From: Mumia quercus
Lineage (GTDB): Bacteria > Actinomycetota > Actinomycetes > Propionibacteriales > Nocardioidaceae
DNA length: 64,000 nt
Assembly: GCF_025506335.1 (NCBI RefSeq)
Contig: NZ_JANZYO010000008.1
Span: forward strand, 89,835 to 153,834
Direction of reading: 5' to 3'
The stretch's first letter is position 1. Each line of letters opens with the position of its first letter. Made by a program: the position numbers and the translations under genes. Positions 52,958 to 61,103 of this stretch are shown in pieces. The notes below the pieces were generated by a model. It worked only from the letters and a program-made list of their open reading frames with translations. It did no database searches and was not told the DNA's origin.

Positions 52958-53563
52958 TCACATCCGGCCGCGCGGCGGAACGGCCCGCTCGTCGAGCCGG
53001 CGGACAGATTCCCGCACCGCCCCGTGCAGCATGATCTCGAGGTCGCCGACCAAGCGGTACGGGTGCTCGACCATGCCCTCCGACACCCACCGCAGCACGA
53101 CCGCGAGCACCGCTGAGGTGTAGAAGTCGACGACCAGGACGCGGTCGTGCGGGTCCACGGGGCCGCCGCCCTCCTCGTCCACCACGGCCTCGGTGATGGG
53201 CCGCATCTGCCCGAAGAGGAAGCGCTCGAGGCCGGACCGGCCCAGACCGTCGAGCACGGCGAGCGTCGACGTACGGTTTTCGCGCATGTACAGCAGCAGC
53301 CGCACCAGACCGTCCGCCCAGCCGTGCTCGGAGGCGAAGGCCCGGACCTGGGCGGCGACGTCGGTCTCGAAGACCCAGACGGCGAGGTGGCGCACGTCCG
53401 GGAAGTGGTAGTAGAAGGCCTGTCGCGTCAGGCCGCAGTCCCGCGTCAGCTCGGTGACCGTCACCTTGTCGAGCGGCTCGGTACGCAGCCGGACCTTCAG
53501 CGCGGCGGCGAGCGCGTCACGCGCGCCTGCCCGCCGCGGTCGCTCGGCACCCTCGTCGGCCAT
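52958..53563 (-). CDS. TetR-family regulator (DhaS-like C-terminal domain)
   Basis: This 201-residue regulator has the helix-turn-helix TVTELTRDCGLTRQAFYYHF (about residues 35-54) and a C-terminal domain with YRLVGDLEIMLHGAVRESVR typical of DhaS-like TetR proteins. It is divergent from a DUF5692 gene, which is the likely target, and converges with the UvrA-like gene. The ATG at 53563 has no strong Shine-Dalgarno. Confidence 0.85.
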   Translation of the reverse strand: MADEGAERPRRAGARDALAAALKVRLRTEPLDKVTVTELTRDCGLTRQAFYYHFPDVRHLAVWVFETDVAAQVRAFASEHGWADGLVRLLLYMRENRTSTLAVLDGLGRSGLERFLFGQMRPITEAVVDEEGGGPVDPHDRVLVVDFYTSAVLAVVLRWVSEGMVEHPYRLVGDLEIMLHGAVRESVRRLDERAVPPRGRM

Positions 53564-53588
53564 GCCTCACCGTACGGCCGGGCGTCCC

Positions 53589-53612
53589 TAGACACATCGC
53601 GGCAGATGTCTA
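53589..53612. promoter_or_regulatory. Imperfect palindrome in the TetR/DUF5692 gap, probable operator
   Basis: TAGACA and TGTCTA are 6-bp arms separated by 12 bp (TAGACACATC...CAGATGTCTA). They lie 25 bp upstream of the TetR start and about 77 bp upstream of the DUF5692 start, as expected for a shared operator. Confidence 0.5.
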
Positions 53613-53689
53613 ATGACTCCCCCGAACCCCCGACTTACCTTGGATGACGGGCGGAACGCAGCCTGCGGGCCGCGACGGAGGGAGGTCTC

Positions 53690-54667
53690 ATGTTCTTGTT
53701 CGAATCCATCCCCTGGTATTCGTGGGCGATGTGGGTCGTCGTTCTCGTCGCCCTCATCGCGCTCAACGAGGTGACGCGCCGCTGGAGGTGGGCCGGGCTG
53801 GCCTTCTTCGTGGCGCTGCCGCTCGTGCTCACCGTGTTCGTGTGGCCGCACACGGCGGGCGCGGACTCATCCACCGGCACCTGGTTCCACTGGGTGAAGG
53901 TGTACTCCGCACTGGCGGGCTGCTTGGGCTTCATGCTCATCCGGTACGTCCCGCGTCTGGCGAAGAACAAGTGGATGCTGACGTTCCCTGCGCTGATCCT
54001 GGCGATCAACATCGCCGAGGCGGTCATCCGCGACTTCCAGGTGGCAGGCCTGCAGGGCATGCACGACGGCGTCTTCATGGTGGGCGGCTCGTGGAACTAC
54101 ATGAACGGCATCGCCGGGATCCTCAACCTGCTCACCATCTGCGGTTGGGCCGGCATCATCGTCTCGCGCGACAAGTCCAAGGACATGATCTGGCCCGACA
54201 TGATGTGGTTCTGGATCATCGCGTACGACCTGTGGAACTTCGCCTACGTCTACAACTGCGTCGGTGACCACGCCTTCTACGCCGGTGCGGCACTGCTCAT
54301 CTCCTGCACCATCCCGGCCTTCTTCATCAAGAAGGGCGCCTGGCTGCAGCACCGTGCCCACACGCTGGCGCTGTGGATGATGTTCACGATGGCCGTCCCC
54401 ACGTTCGTGACCTCGTCGCCGTTCGCCGTGGACTCGTCGCACAACCCGACCGCGCTGTTCCTCGTGTCGGCGCTGTCGCTGGCCGCTAACGTCGCGGTCG
54501 CGGTCTACCAGGTGTTCACCATCGTCAAGCTGCGCCGCAACCCGCTGCGCGACGAGCTGTACACCGACCTTCGGTCGTACCGCGAGGTGCGTGCGGCGAA
54601 CCTTCCCGCCGCGTCGCCGGCGGTGGCGCCGCAGTCCCGTGCGGCGGAGCACGCGGTCACGACCTGA
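53690..54667 (+). CDS. DUF5692 family membrane protein
   Basis: This 325-residue protein has about eight to nine hydrophobic segments and a hydrophilic C-terminal tail. The MMWFWIIAYDLWNFAYVYNC segment (about residue 168) is characteristic of DUF5692. GGAGG precedes the ATG. The function of the family is not known to me; the adjacent TetR regulator suggests inducible expression, perhaps in response to a small toxic compound, which is inference. A strong terminator follows. Confidence 0.78.
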   Translation: MFLFESIPWYSWAMWVVVLVALIALNEVTRRWRWAGLAFFVALPLVLTVFVWPHTAGADSSTGTWFHWVKVYSALAGCLGFMLIRYVPRLAKNKWMLTFPALILAINIAEAVIRDFQVAGLQGMHDGVFMVGGSWNYMNGIAGILNLLTICGWAGIIVSRDKSKDMIWPDMMWFWIIAYDLWNFAYVYNCVGDHAFYAGAALLISCTIPAFFIKKGAWLQHRAHTLALWMMFTMAVPTFVTSSPFAVDSSHNPTALFLVSALSLAANVAVAVYQVFTIVKLRRNPLRDELYTDLRSYREVRAANLPAASPAVAPQSRAAEHAVTT

Positions 54668-54708
54668 GCACCACGCCCGGTCGTGATCAGCGACCGGCGT
54701 GCGCTCAT

Positions 54709-54749
54709 CGGCCGCTACCTCCGTCACGGCCGTACGGAGGTAGCGGCCG
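54709..54749. terminator. Bidirectional terminator between DUF5692 and MFS genes
   Basis: CGGCCGCTACCTCCGT and ACGGAGGTAGCGGCCG form a perfect 16-bp stem with a 9-nt loop, between convergent stops at 54667 and 54760. The 3' part resembles that of the hairpin at 52910-52947. Confidence 0.8.
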
Positions 54750-54759
54750 CCCCCCGATC

Positions 54760-56166
54760 TCAGCGCGGCCGAGCGGGCAGAGCCAGCCCGGTGACGAGCG
54801 CCGAGACGACGGCAGCGATCGCCACCACGGCAAAGGCCGACGTGTAGCCCGAGACGCTCTGGCTCGCCAGGCTCGCAGCAGCGACGCTGGAGACCACCGC
54901 CGCTCCGAGCGACGCACCGAACTCGTGGAACGTCGAGACGATCCCCGACGCGATGCCCGCCTCGTGCGGGGCCACCATGCCGAGCGCGGTCGCGGACGCG
55001 ACGACGAAGAGCACGCCGAGCCCGGCGGCCGCGACGCAGATGCCGACCACGACACCGGCCGTCGTGGTCCAGACGGCAGCGACGCCCAGGCCTGCCGCGG
55101 CGACGAGCATGCCCGCGACCCCCAGGACGCGCCCGCCGGTACGGCCGATGACGCGGCCGCCGACCTGGGCACCCGCCATGGTCGCCAGGGCGACCGGGAG
55201 GAACAGCAGCCCCGTCCTCAGCGCGCCGAGGTCGGCGCGCCCCTGCAGGAAGAACGAGCCGAGGAAGAACACCGCGACCATCAGCGCGGTGGCCACCGCG
55301 ATGACGAAGATGCCGGAGGCGACCGGCCTCCGTACGAGCAGGCCCAGGTCCATGAGCGGGGCCGCCGCGACCCGCTGCCAGAGACCGAAGGCGACGTACA
55401 GGACGGCGGCGACGGCGAACAGGGTCAGGGTTCGCGGCTCCAGCCAGCCGTCGTCCCCGGCGTCGATCATCGCGTAGATCAGCGTGCCGGTCGCGGCGGT
55501 GACGAGCAGCGCGCCGAGGACGTCGGGTCGCCGGGACCGCGTGGCCTGCTCCGCGGCCGGCAGCGGTGGCAGCACCCGCAGCAGCACGACGAGCACGACG
55601 GCGCCCACCGGGACGTTGACGAAGAACACCCACGGCCACCCTGGCCCGGCGACGAGGACGCCGCCGACCAGCACACCCACCGCTGCCCCGCCGCCGCCGA
55701 GCGCCGACCAGATACCCAGTGCACGGTTACGTTCGTCGCCTTCAAAGAGGCGCACGACCACCGAGAGCGCCGCGGGTGACAGCATCGCCGCTCCCAGACC
55801 CTGCCCCACCCGGCCGGCGAGGACGACCACGCTCTCCTGCGCGGCGCCGGTGACGAGGGAGGCGATCGTAAAGACCGCGAGGCCCACGAAGACCAGGCCG
55901 CGCGGCCCGACGAGGTCGGCGAGACGGCCACCGAGGAGCATCAGGCCGCCGAAGGTGACGGTGTAGGCGCTGACGACCCAGGTCAGCTCTTCGCGTCCCA
56001 GCCCGAGGTCGACCCCCATGCTCGGGAGCGCGATCGCGACGACGGTGACGTCGAGGATGAGCATGAACTGCGCGACGCCGAGGAGGGCGAGTGCCAGCCA
56101 GCGGCGAGGGTACGGAGCGGGACCGGTGTCGGCCGCGCTGTCGGATCGAGGGGTGGAGGTCGCCAT
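54760..56166 (-). CDS. MFS multidrug exporter (DHA2/EmrB-QacA type)
   Basis: This 468-residue transporter has about 14 hydrophobic spans and the DHA2 start motif LALLGVAQFMLILDVTVVAIALPSMGVDLG (in part), with RLADLVGPRG as loop 2-3 motif A. It should export drugs or other toxic compounds by proton antiport. AAGGAGGAG precedes the ATG. Two inverted copies of a 20-bp element upstream look like TetR operators, but no regulator is adjacent on that side; TetR genes at 52.9 kb or elsewhere could be responsible. Confidence 0.87.
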   Translation of the reverse strand: MATSTPRSDSAADTGPAPYPRRWLALALLGVAQFMLILDVTVVAIALPSMGVDLGLGREELTWVVSAYTVTFGGLMLLGGRLADLVGPRGLVFVGLAVFTIASLVTGAAQESVVVLAGRVGQGLGAAMLSPAALSVVVRLFEGDERNRALGIWSALGGGGAAVGVLVGGVLVAGPGWPWVFFVNVPVGAVVLVVLLRVLPPLPAAEQATRSRRPDVLGALLVTAATGTLIYAMIDAGDDGWLEPRTLTLFAVAAVLYVAFGLWQRVAAAPLMDLGLLVRRPVASGIFVIAVATALMVAVFFLGSFFLQGRADLGALRTGLLFLPVALATMAGAQVGGRVIGRTGGRVLGVAGMLVAAAGLGVAAVWTTTAGVVVGICVAAAGLGVLFVVASATALGMVAPHEAGIASGIVSTFHEFGASLGAAVVSSVAAASLASQSVSGYTSAFAVVAIAAVVSALVTGLALPARPR

Positions 56167-56182
56167 GACGCTCCTCCTTAAG

Positions 56183-56240
56183 TTGGACAGGCCTGTACGA
56201 GTAATTCCCTTGCTATCACAACTCGTACAGACGCGTCCAA
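56183..56240. promoter_or_regulatory. Two inverted 20-bp elements upstream of the MFS gene, probable operators
   Basis: TTGGACAGGCCTGTACGAGT (56183-56202) and, on the other strand, TTGGACGCGTCTGTACGAGT (56221-56240) share 16 of 20 bases and face each other across 18 bp. Each is itself a near-palindrome of TetR operator type (GGAC...GTAC). They lie immediately upstream of the MFS start. Confidence 0.65.
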
Positions 56241-56255
56241 GTTATTGCGACGCGC

Positions 56256-56864
56256 TCACCCCGACGGCGTCGCCTGCCCGAAGAGGACGCACCCGTCGCC
56301 GCGCTTGAGGTACACGAAGTGGAGGGCTTCGGTGCGCCCCGTCTTCAGATCGACGACCAGCCCGTCGTACGTGATGCGGCTGCCGGCGACACGCGAGATG
56401 TTGCCGACGCCGTCGTAGGAGTTCCACGGGACGAGCACTCCGGCGTCGTCGATCGAGGACGTCCCGGAGGTGGCGAAACCTCCGGCGAAGACGGGCCCCG
56501 CCTGAATCGAGCCGCCGGCGCAGTAGGTGCTGATGCTGCCCACCGGCGTCTTCACCGTGCGCCACTGCGCGTCGGTGGGATGGACCGCGGACAGCGCGAC
56601 CGCACCGGGTCCACGCGGCCCGGTAGCCCCGCGCGTGCCCGTCGCACCGCGGGGACCTGCCGGCCCACGGACGGCGACCGCCTTTTTCGACGTCTTCCTC
56701 GGACACTTCCCCTTCGCGTCAGCGGAGCGGACGACGCCCTTGCTCGTCGTGCAGACCTTCACGGTCTTTGCGGAGGAGACGGCGACTGCGGTCGCCGTCC
56801 CCCCGAGGAGCAGACCCCCCACCGCGGCGGCTACCACCACGGCGGTCGTACGTGACTTCGTCAT
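56256..56864 (-). CDS. Secreted protein with collagen-like Gly-X-Y segment
   Basis: This 202-residue exported protein is a paralogue in layout of the one at 11737-12297: signal peptide (to about residue 30), a KVCTTSKGV...KGKCPRKTSKKAVAVRG cysteine-pair region, then about eight Gly-X-Y triplets (GPAGPRGATGTRGATGPRGP) and a distinct C-terminal domain with two cysteines. The basic KKAVAVRGP junction is nearly identical in both. Role unknown; extracellular structural or adhesion function is plausible. Its start is ATG at 56864. Confidence 0.75.
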   Translation of the reverse strand: MTKSRTTAVVVAAAVGGLLLGGTATAVAVSSAKTVKVCTTSKGVVRSADAKGKCPRKTSKKAVAVRGPAGPRGATGTRGATGPRGPGAVALSAVHPTDAQWRTVKTPVGSISTYCAGGSIQAGPVFAGGFATSGTSSIDDAGVLVPWNSYDGVGNISRVAGSRITYDGLVVDLKTGRTEALHFVYLKRGDGCVLFGQATPSG

Positions 56865-56938
56865 GGACGAAGCGTGGTCCGCCCGGCGGTCCCCTCCACT
56901 CGCGATTGCAGCCGCGCTGCAGGGACGTCGGGGCCGAC

Positions 56939-58036
56939 TCAGATGTCGGTAGGCATCACCGCGGTGCCGTTCTTCATCCGCTCACGGAAGCTGCCCGTGG
57001 GGAACTCGCGATCCTTGAGCTTCTCCATGAACTCGCGCAGCGTGCGCGTCCCGTACGCGGGGGCGACGTGGTCGACGACCGACCAGTACTTCGCCGCCTC
57101 GAGGTAGTACGCGACCGGCGCGACCTTCTTGCTGTACCTGCCGATGCGGGTCAGACGCGCGATCTTCTTGTCCCACGTCGCCATGGGCACGACGTCCCAC
57201 TGCTCGTCACGGCCGGTGATCTCGAACATCATCGCGCCGGCGTCCTTGAGCGTCACCACGTTCTCAGGGACCCACGGGCCACCGACCGGGAGGACGCGGC
57301 CCAGCGCCTCCGGCGAGAGCACCTGGTTGGTGAGGAACTCGGCGAGGTCCTCGCGCGCGATCGGGTTGACGACGTTGTACTCGCCGTGGTCGAAGATGCG
57401 GTAGGGCAGACCGTTCTTGACGTCACCGAAGGTCATCGACAGGTACGGGTAGTACGCGGTCGGTCGCACGATCGTCCAGGGAAGCGCGCCATGGTGCTGC
57501 CCCATGAGCTCGCCCTCGACCTGGAGCTTGTAGACCTGCGGGATCAGCTCGGGGCGGTACGCACCGTAGTCGCTCACCTGGATGAACTGCTGCACCTCGT
57601 GGGCGACGGACGAGCGGATGCCGTTCATGACGGCGTCGTAGTCGACCAGCTTGCACTCCGCCGCGTCGTTCGGGCGACGTCCGCTCAGCAGCGAGATCAC
57701 CACGGACGTCGTGCCGGACGCGACCGCGTTCTCCACGTCCTCGGCACGCGTGGCGTCACCGACGATGATCTCGGCGTCGGCGAAGGCGGCGTCGTCCTTC
57801 ACCGCAGCGTCGCGCGCCAGCACGGCCGGCTTGTACCCGCGGCGGGCGAGCTCGGGGACGAGCGCGCGACCGATGTAGCCGGTGCCGCCGAGGACGAGCA
57901 CATGCTCACCGCTGCCCGAGCCCGTCGGGCCGGTCACGTACGTGTCGGAGGTGCTGGAGAGGAGACGCGTCCGCAGCTCACGGCTGCGCTGCTGCGCTGC
58001 ATCGGCGTCGAGTGAAGTGATCGTGCTGTAGGCCAT
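56939..58036 (-). CDS. Atypical SDR, divinyl-protochlorophyllide-reductase-like NAD(P)-binding protein
   Basis: This 365-residue protein has an NmrA/SDR-a5 Rossmann fold, with VLVLGGTGYIGRALVPELARRG (about residue 48, in part) as the cofactor motif. Overall it resembles plant and bacterial divinyl chlorophyllide 8-vinyl reductase-type proteins (YGAYRPELIPQVYKLQVEGEL; PTAYYPYL), but nothing else suggests photosynthesis, so a different NAD(P)H-dependent reduction or a regulatory role is likely. ATG at 58036 lacks a good Shine-Dalgarno; TATACG ends 8 bp upstream, so the mRNA may be leaderless. It lies just downstream of a repeat cluster. Confidence 0.72.
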   Translation of the reverse strand: MAYSTITSLDADAAQQRSRELRTRLLSSTSDTYVTGPTGSGSGEHVLVLGGTGYIGRALVPELARRGYKPAVLARDAAVKDDAAFADAEIIVGDATRAEDVENAVASGTTSVVISLLSGRRPNDAAECKLVDYDAVMNGIRSSVAHEVQQFIQVSDYGAYRPELIPQVYKLQVEGELMGQHHGALPWTIVRPTAYYPYLSMTFGDVKNGLPYRIFDHGEYNVVNPIAREDLAEFLTNQVLSPEALGRVLPVGGPWVPENVVTLKDAGAMMFEITGRDEQWDVVPMATWDKKIARLTRIGRYSKKVAPVAYYLEAAKYWSVVDHVAPAYGTRTLREFMEKLKDREFPTGSFRERMKNGTAVMPTDI

Positions 58037-58084
58037 GCGCAGATCGTATATCCTATTGCGCTTCCTGTGACCCCCTCGCCCCTG

Positions 58085-58316
58085 GCCGGTCGAGTAGCCC
58101 GACCACAGGTCTCGATACGGGCTCCGCTGGCGCTCCGCCCTACTCGACCAGCCAGCCAACCGCGCGCTCTGCCCTACTCGACCAGCCACATCCCGCTGGT
58201 CGAGTAGCCCGAGCCCCTAGGCGAGGGCATATCGAGACCACGGGTCTCGATACGGGCTCCGCTGGCGCTCCGCCCTACTCGACCAGCCAGCCAACCGCGC
58301 GCTCCGCCCTACTCGG
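58085..58316. repeat. Second dispersed palindromic repeat cluster, with a 73-bp direct duplication
   Basis: The same elements as at 28.96-29.33 kb occur here: GCTGGTCGAGTAG...ATATCGAGACC (about 58194-58239) and inverted copies. The 73-bp stretches 58108-58180 and 58243-58315 are direct repeats with one mismatch, offset 135 bp. The right-hand copy runs into the stop codon of the SNF2 gene. No gene is seen between 58036 and 58309. Confidence 0.85.
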
Positions 58317-60969
58317 GGTCCAGCCAAGTTCCGCCGGCGAGGCGTTCGCGCTCGGCGGCGACGACCTCGCGGGCGAGCTCGGTCTCGGAGATGTCGAACG
58401 CCTCGGGCGCACTGCCCGCGGTGTCGCTGACGCGGGCGAACTCGTCGAACAGCCGCCGCTTCTCGGCGAGGATCTCGGTGATCCGACGGTCGACGCCGTC
58501 CTCGGAGAGGAGCCGGTGCACCTGGACCGAGCGCACCTGCCCCATCCGGTGCGCACGCGCGACCGCCTGGGCTTCGGTCGTCGGCTTGAGCTGCGGCTCG
58601 CAGAGGACGACGACCGACGCGGCCTGGATGTTGAGGCCGACGCCGCCCGCGACGACCTGGGCGACGAGGACCGCGCCGTCGCCTGCCGCGGCAAACTTGT
58701 CGACGATGTCCTGCCGGGCGGCGGCAGGCACCGACCCGGTGAGCGGCCCGAACACGGGCCCGGGCAGCTCACGCGCCACACGGTCGAGCACCTGCCGGAA
58801 GTGCGAGAACACGATCACGCGGCGCCCGTTCGCCTCGGCCTCCTCGACGACCTCGACGAGGCGCTCCATCTTCTGGCTGTGGTGGCCGAGCATCGCCGCC
58901 TGCCGCATCGCCATGAAGTTGCCCTCCCCCACCGCGTCGCGGTACGCCTGCTCGTCGTCGTACGTCATCGGCAGCCACTCGTCGACCTCGACGAGGTCGG
59001 GGAGCTCGGTGAGCACGTCCTCCTGGTTGCGCCGCAGGTACGCCGGCGCGACCTGCCGTCGGAACCGGTGCGGCGTGAGGTCGTCGGCGGAGACGACGAG
59101 ATCGGGCCGGACGTACCCGACGAGGTTGCGGAACTCCTCGACGCGGTTCTCCAACGGCGTGCCGGTGAGCAGCACGGCACGCTCGGCGCGGGTGAGGACC
59201 GCGGCGGTGCGCCGGGACCGCTGCGCCTCCGGGTTCTTGATGTAGTGCGCCTCGTCGACCACGACGCAGGCCAGGACCTCGACCTCCGCCACGTACGGGG
59301 CGAGGCGGGCGAGCGTCTCATACGTCGTGACCGCAACACCGCCGTCGCGCACCCAGAGCCGCGCCGCCTCCTCGCGCTCGGCTCCGTGGACGCGGTAGGC
59401 CTGCAGCGTCGACTTGCTCACGACCTCGCGGGTCCAGTTGGTCACGACCGCCGCGGGGCAGACCACGAGGAAGTGCGTCTCTCCGGTCGCGCGGAGGTGG
59501 GCGAGCACGGCCAACGCCTCGACCGTCTTGCCGAGCCCCATCTCGTCCCCGATGATCACCTTGCGCTGGACGAGGGCAAACCGCGCGGCGAAGCTCTGGT
59601 AGCCGCGCAGCGACGCACGCAGGTCGTCGCCCCGCAGCTCGAGGTCGCGGACGGCCTCGACGATCTCGTCGGGGAGGTCGCCGTGGGTCTTGGTGTCGTC
59701 CTCGACGAGGAAGCCGAGCTCGGCGAGGAGGGCGAAGTAGTCGGCCGGTCGCTCGAGGAAGTCGGCCCACGGGTCGCTCGCCACCGACGGCTGGGCCGCA
59801 CGGCGGTGAGCGGACGCGATGAGCGCCGCCCGGCGTACGACCTGCTCGACGCCGGCGACGAGGTCGTCCGCGTGCCGATCGCCGGTCTCGACGACCAGCA
59901 CGTGCGTCGCGTCCGTGCCCAGCACCCGCCCGAGCGGGGCGAGGTCCTCGGCGCGGACGACGTCCGTGGCCGTTCCGCGCGCGGAACGTGCGGCGTCCCA
60001 GGCGGCGAGCCGCTCCAGGAGGTGCGTCGTGTCGCGGTCGCGCGCGACCACGTCGATGCGCACCGGCGTCTCGTCGTACGTGATCTGCCACAGCGTGCGC
60101 GCGGCTCCGAGCATGCGGGCGGCGGTTGTCGGACCGACGCCCGGCAGCGTCTCGAGCATCCGGCCCGCCGCGAGGACCTGCTGAACCGTCCGGATCTGGG
60201 CGTCGCGCAACGGCCCGAGGCGCAGCCGGTCACGGGTCGCCTCCTTGAGCGCCTCGACGGACATGTCGGTGACGACCCGCTCGACGTACGCCCGCCGTAC
60301 GGCCTCGCCGGCCTCGCGGGCGGCATCGCGGTACGCGGCCTCGGAGTGGACGGCTCGCCTGATCGTGCTGACGGCGCTCGCCAGACCGTGCACGGCGTCT
60401 CCGGGGAGCACGACGGGCGACCGGCCGAGCTCCGCGAGCTCCTCCTCGAGGCCGAACTCCGGGAGGACGAGGTCGCGCGCCTTCAGTCGCGCCGGGTCGT
60501 ACGCGCCCCGGGGACGGGCGAGGTGCTCCAGCCGCTCGGTGACACCGGTGCCGTTTGCCCACGCGTGAACGTCGCGGAGCCGTTGTGCAGCGGCCTCCGC
60601 CTCGGCCCGTCGCTCGCTGCCCGCGAAGAACCGTCGCGCCGACACAAGGCTCGTGGCCGCCGCCGCGTCGGGCAATGCCTCACGCACCCTTGCGAGGACC
60701 GCGTCGTCGGCCGGCGTGAGCGCGGGAAGGTTCGCGCGGCGGGTCAGCAGGGCGAGGAGCTGCGCGTCCTCACGGGTCAGCGGCACCGCGCGCCACGCGG
60801 CCGCGCCGTCGTACGAGACGGCGACCGCGCGCTCGCGCAGGACACCGGCGTACGACCGGATCTCGGCGTCAGCCGACTCGCGCTGAGCGGTGACCTCGAG
60901 CGCGGCGGCGCCCCACCGCTCGACGTCGCTGACGATGGCGCGCAGCTGCTTGCGTTCGTCTCGCTTCAT
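58309..60969 (-). CDS. SNF2-family DEAD/DEAH ATPase with helix-hairpin-helix N-terminal region
   Basis: This 886-residue protein has a C-terminal SNF2 helicase-like ATPase: Walker A GDEMGLGKTVEAL (about 475), DEAH box VVDEAHYIKN (about 571), and the helicase C motif RAHRMGQ (about 805). The N-terminal 400 residues contain LPGVGPTTAARML (about 276), a helix-hairpin-helix DNA-binding motif, and an unfamiliar helical region. Such proteins remodel DNA-protein complexes; defence or repair roles are possible. The stop TAG lies inside a dispersed repeat. It is divergent from a second, DrmD-like helicase starting at 61104, which makes a functional pair plausible. Confidence 0.8.
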   Translation of the reverse strand: MKRDERKQLRAIVSDVERWGAAALEVTAQRESADAEIRSYAGVLRERAVAVSYDGAAAWRAVPLTREDAQLLALLTRRANLPALTPADDAVLARVREALPDAAAATSLVSARRFFAGSERRAEAEAAAQRLRDVHAWANGTGVTERLEHLARPRGAYDPARLKARDLVLPEFGLEEELAELGRSPVVLPGDAVHGLASAVSTIRRAVHSEAAYRDAAREAGEAVRRAYVERVVTDMSVEALKEATRDRLRLGPLRDAQIRTVQQVLAAGRMLETLPGVGPTTAARMLGAARTLWQITYDETPVRIDVVARDRDTTHLLERLAAWDAARSARGTATDVVRAEDLAPLGRVLGTDATHVLVVETGDRHADDLVAGVEQVVRRAALIASAHRRAAQPSVASDPWADFLERPADYFALLAELGFLVEDDTKTHGDLPDEIVEAVRDLELRGDDLRASLRGYQSFAARFALVQRKVIIGDEMGLGKTVEALAVLAHLRATGETHFLVVCPAAVVTNWTREVVSKSTLQAYRVHGAEREEAARLWVRDGGVAVTTYETLARLAPYVAEVEVLACVVVDEAHYIKNPEAQRSRRTAAVLTRAERAVLLTGTPLENRVEEFRNLVGYVRPDLVVSADDLTPHRFRRQVAPAYLRRNQEDVLTELPDLVEVDEWLPMTYDDEQAYRDAVGEGNFMAMRQAAMLGHHSQKMERLVEVVEEAEANGRRVIVFSHFRQVLDRVARELPGPVFGPLTGSVPAAARQDIVDKFAAAGDGAVLVAQVVAGGVGLNIQAASVVVLCEPQLKPTTEAQAVARAHRMGQVRSVQVHRLLSEDGVDRRITEILAEKRRLFDEFARVSDTAGSAPEAFDISETELAREVVAAERERLAGGTWLDPE

Positions 60970-61103
60970 GGCCTCTCACGGGCTCGGGGTCGGCGGTTTC
61001 CCGACGCAAGGCTAGTGGCGAACGCGGACGGTCCGACGCCCCCGATCCTGTCAGAAGGCGTCGCTAGAGTCGGGCCGCTATCCATCTCGGGAGGACTCCG
61101 CAC

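Noticed and set aside
56939-58036. Evidence for chlorophyll synthesis from the divinyl-reductase-like gene
   Set aside because: No other photosynthesis gene is present, and atypical SDRs of this type occur in many non-phototrophs.
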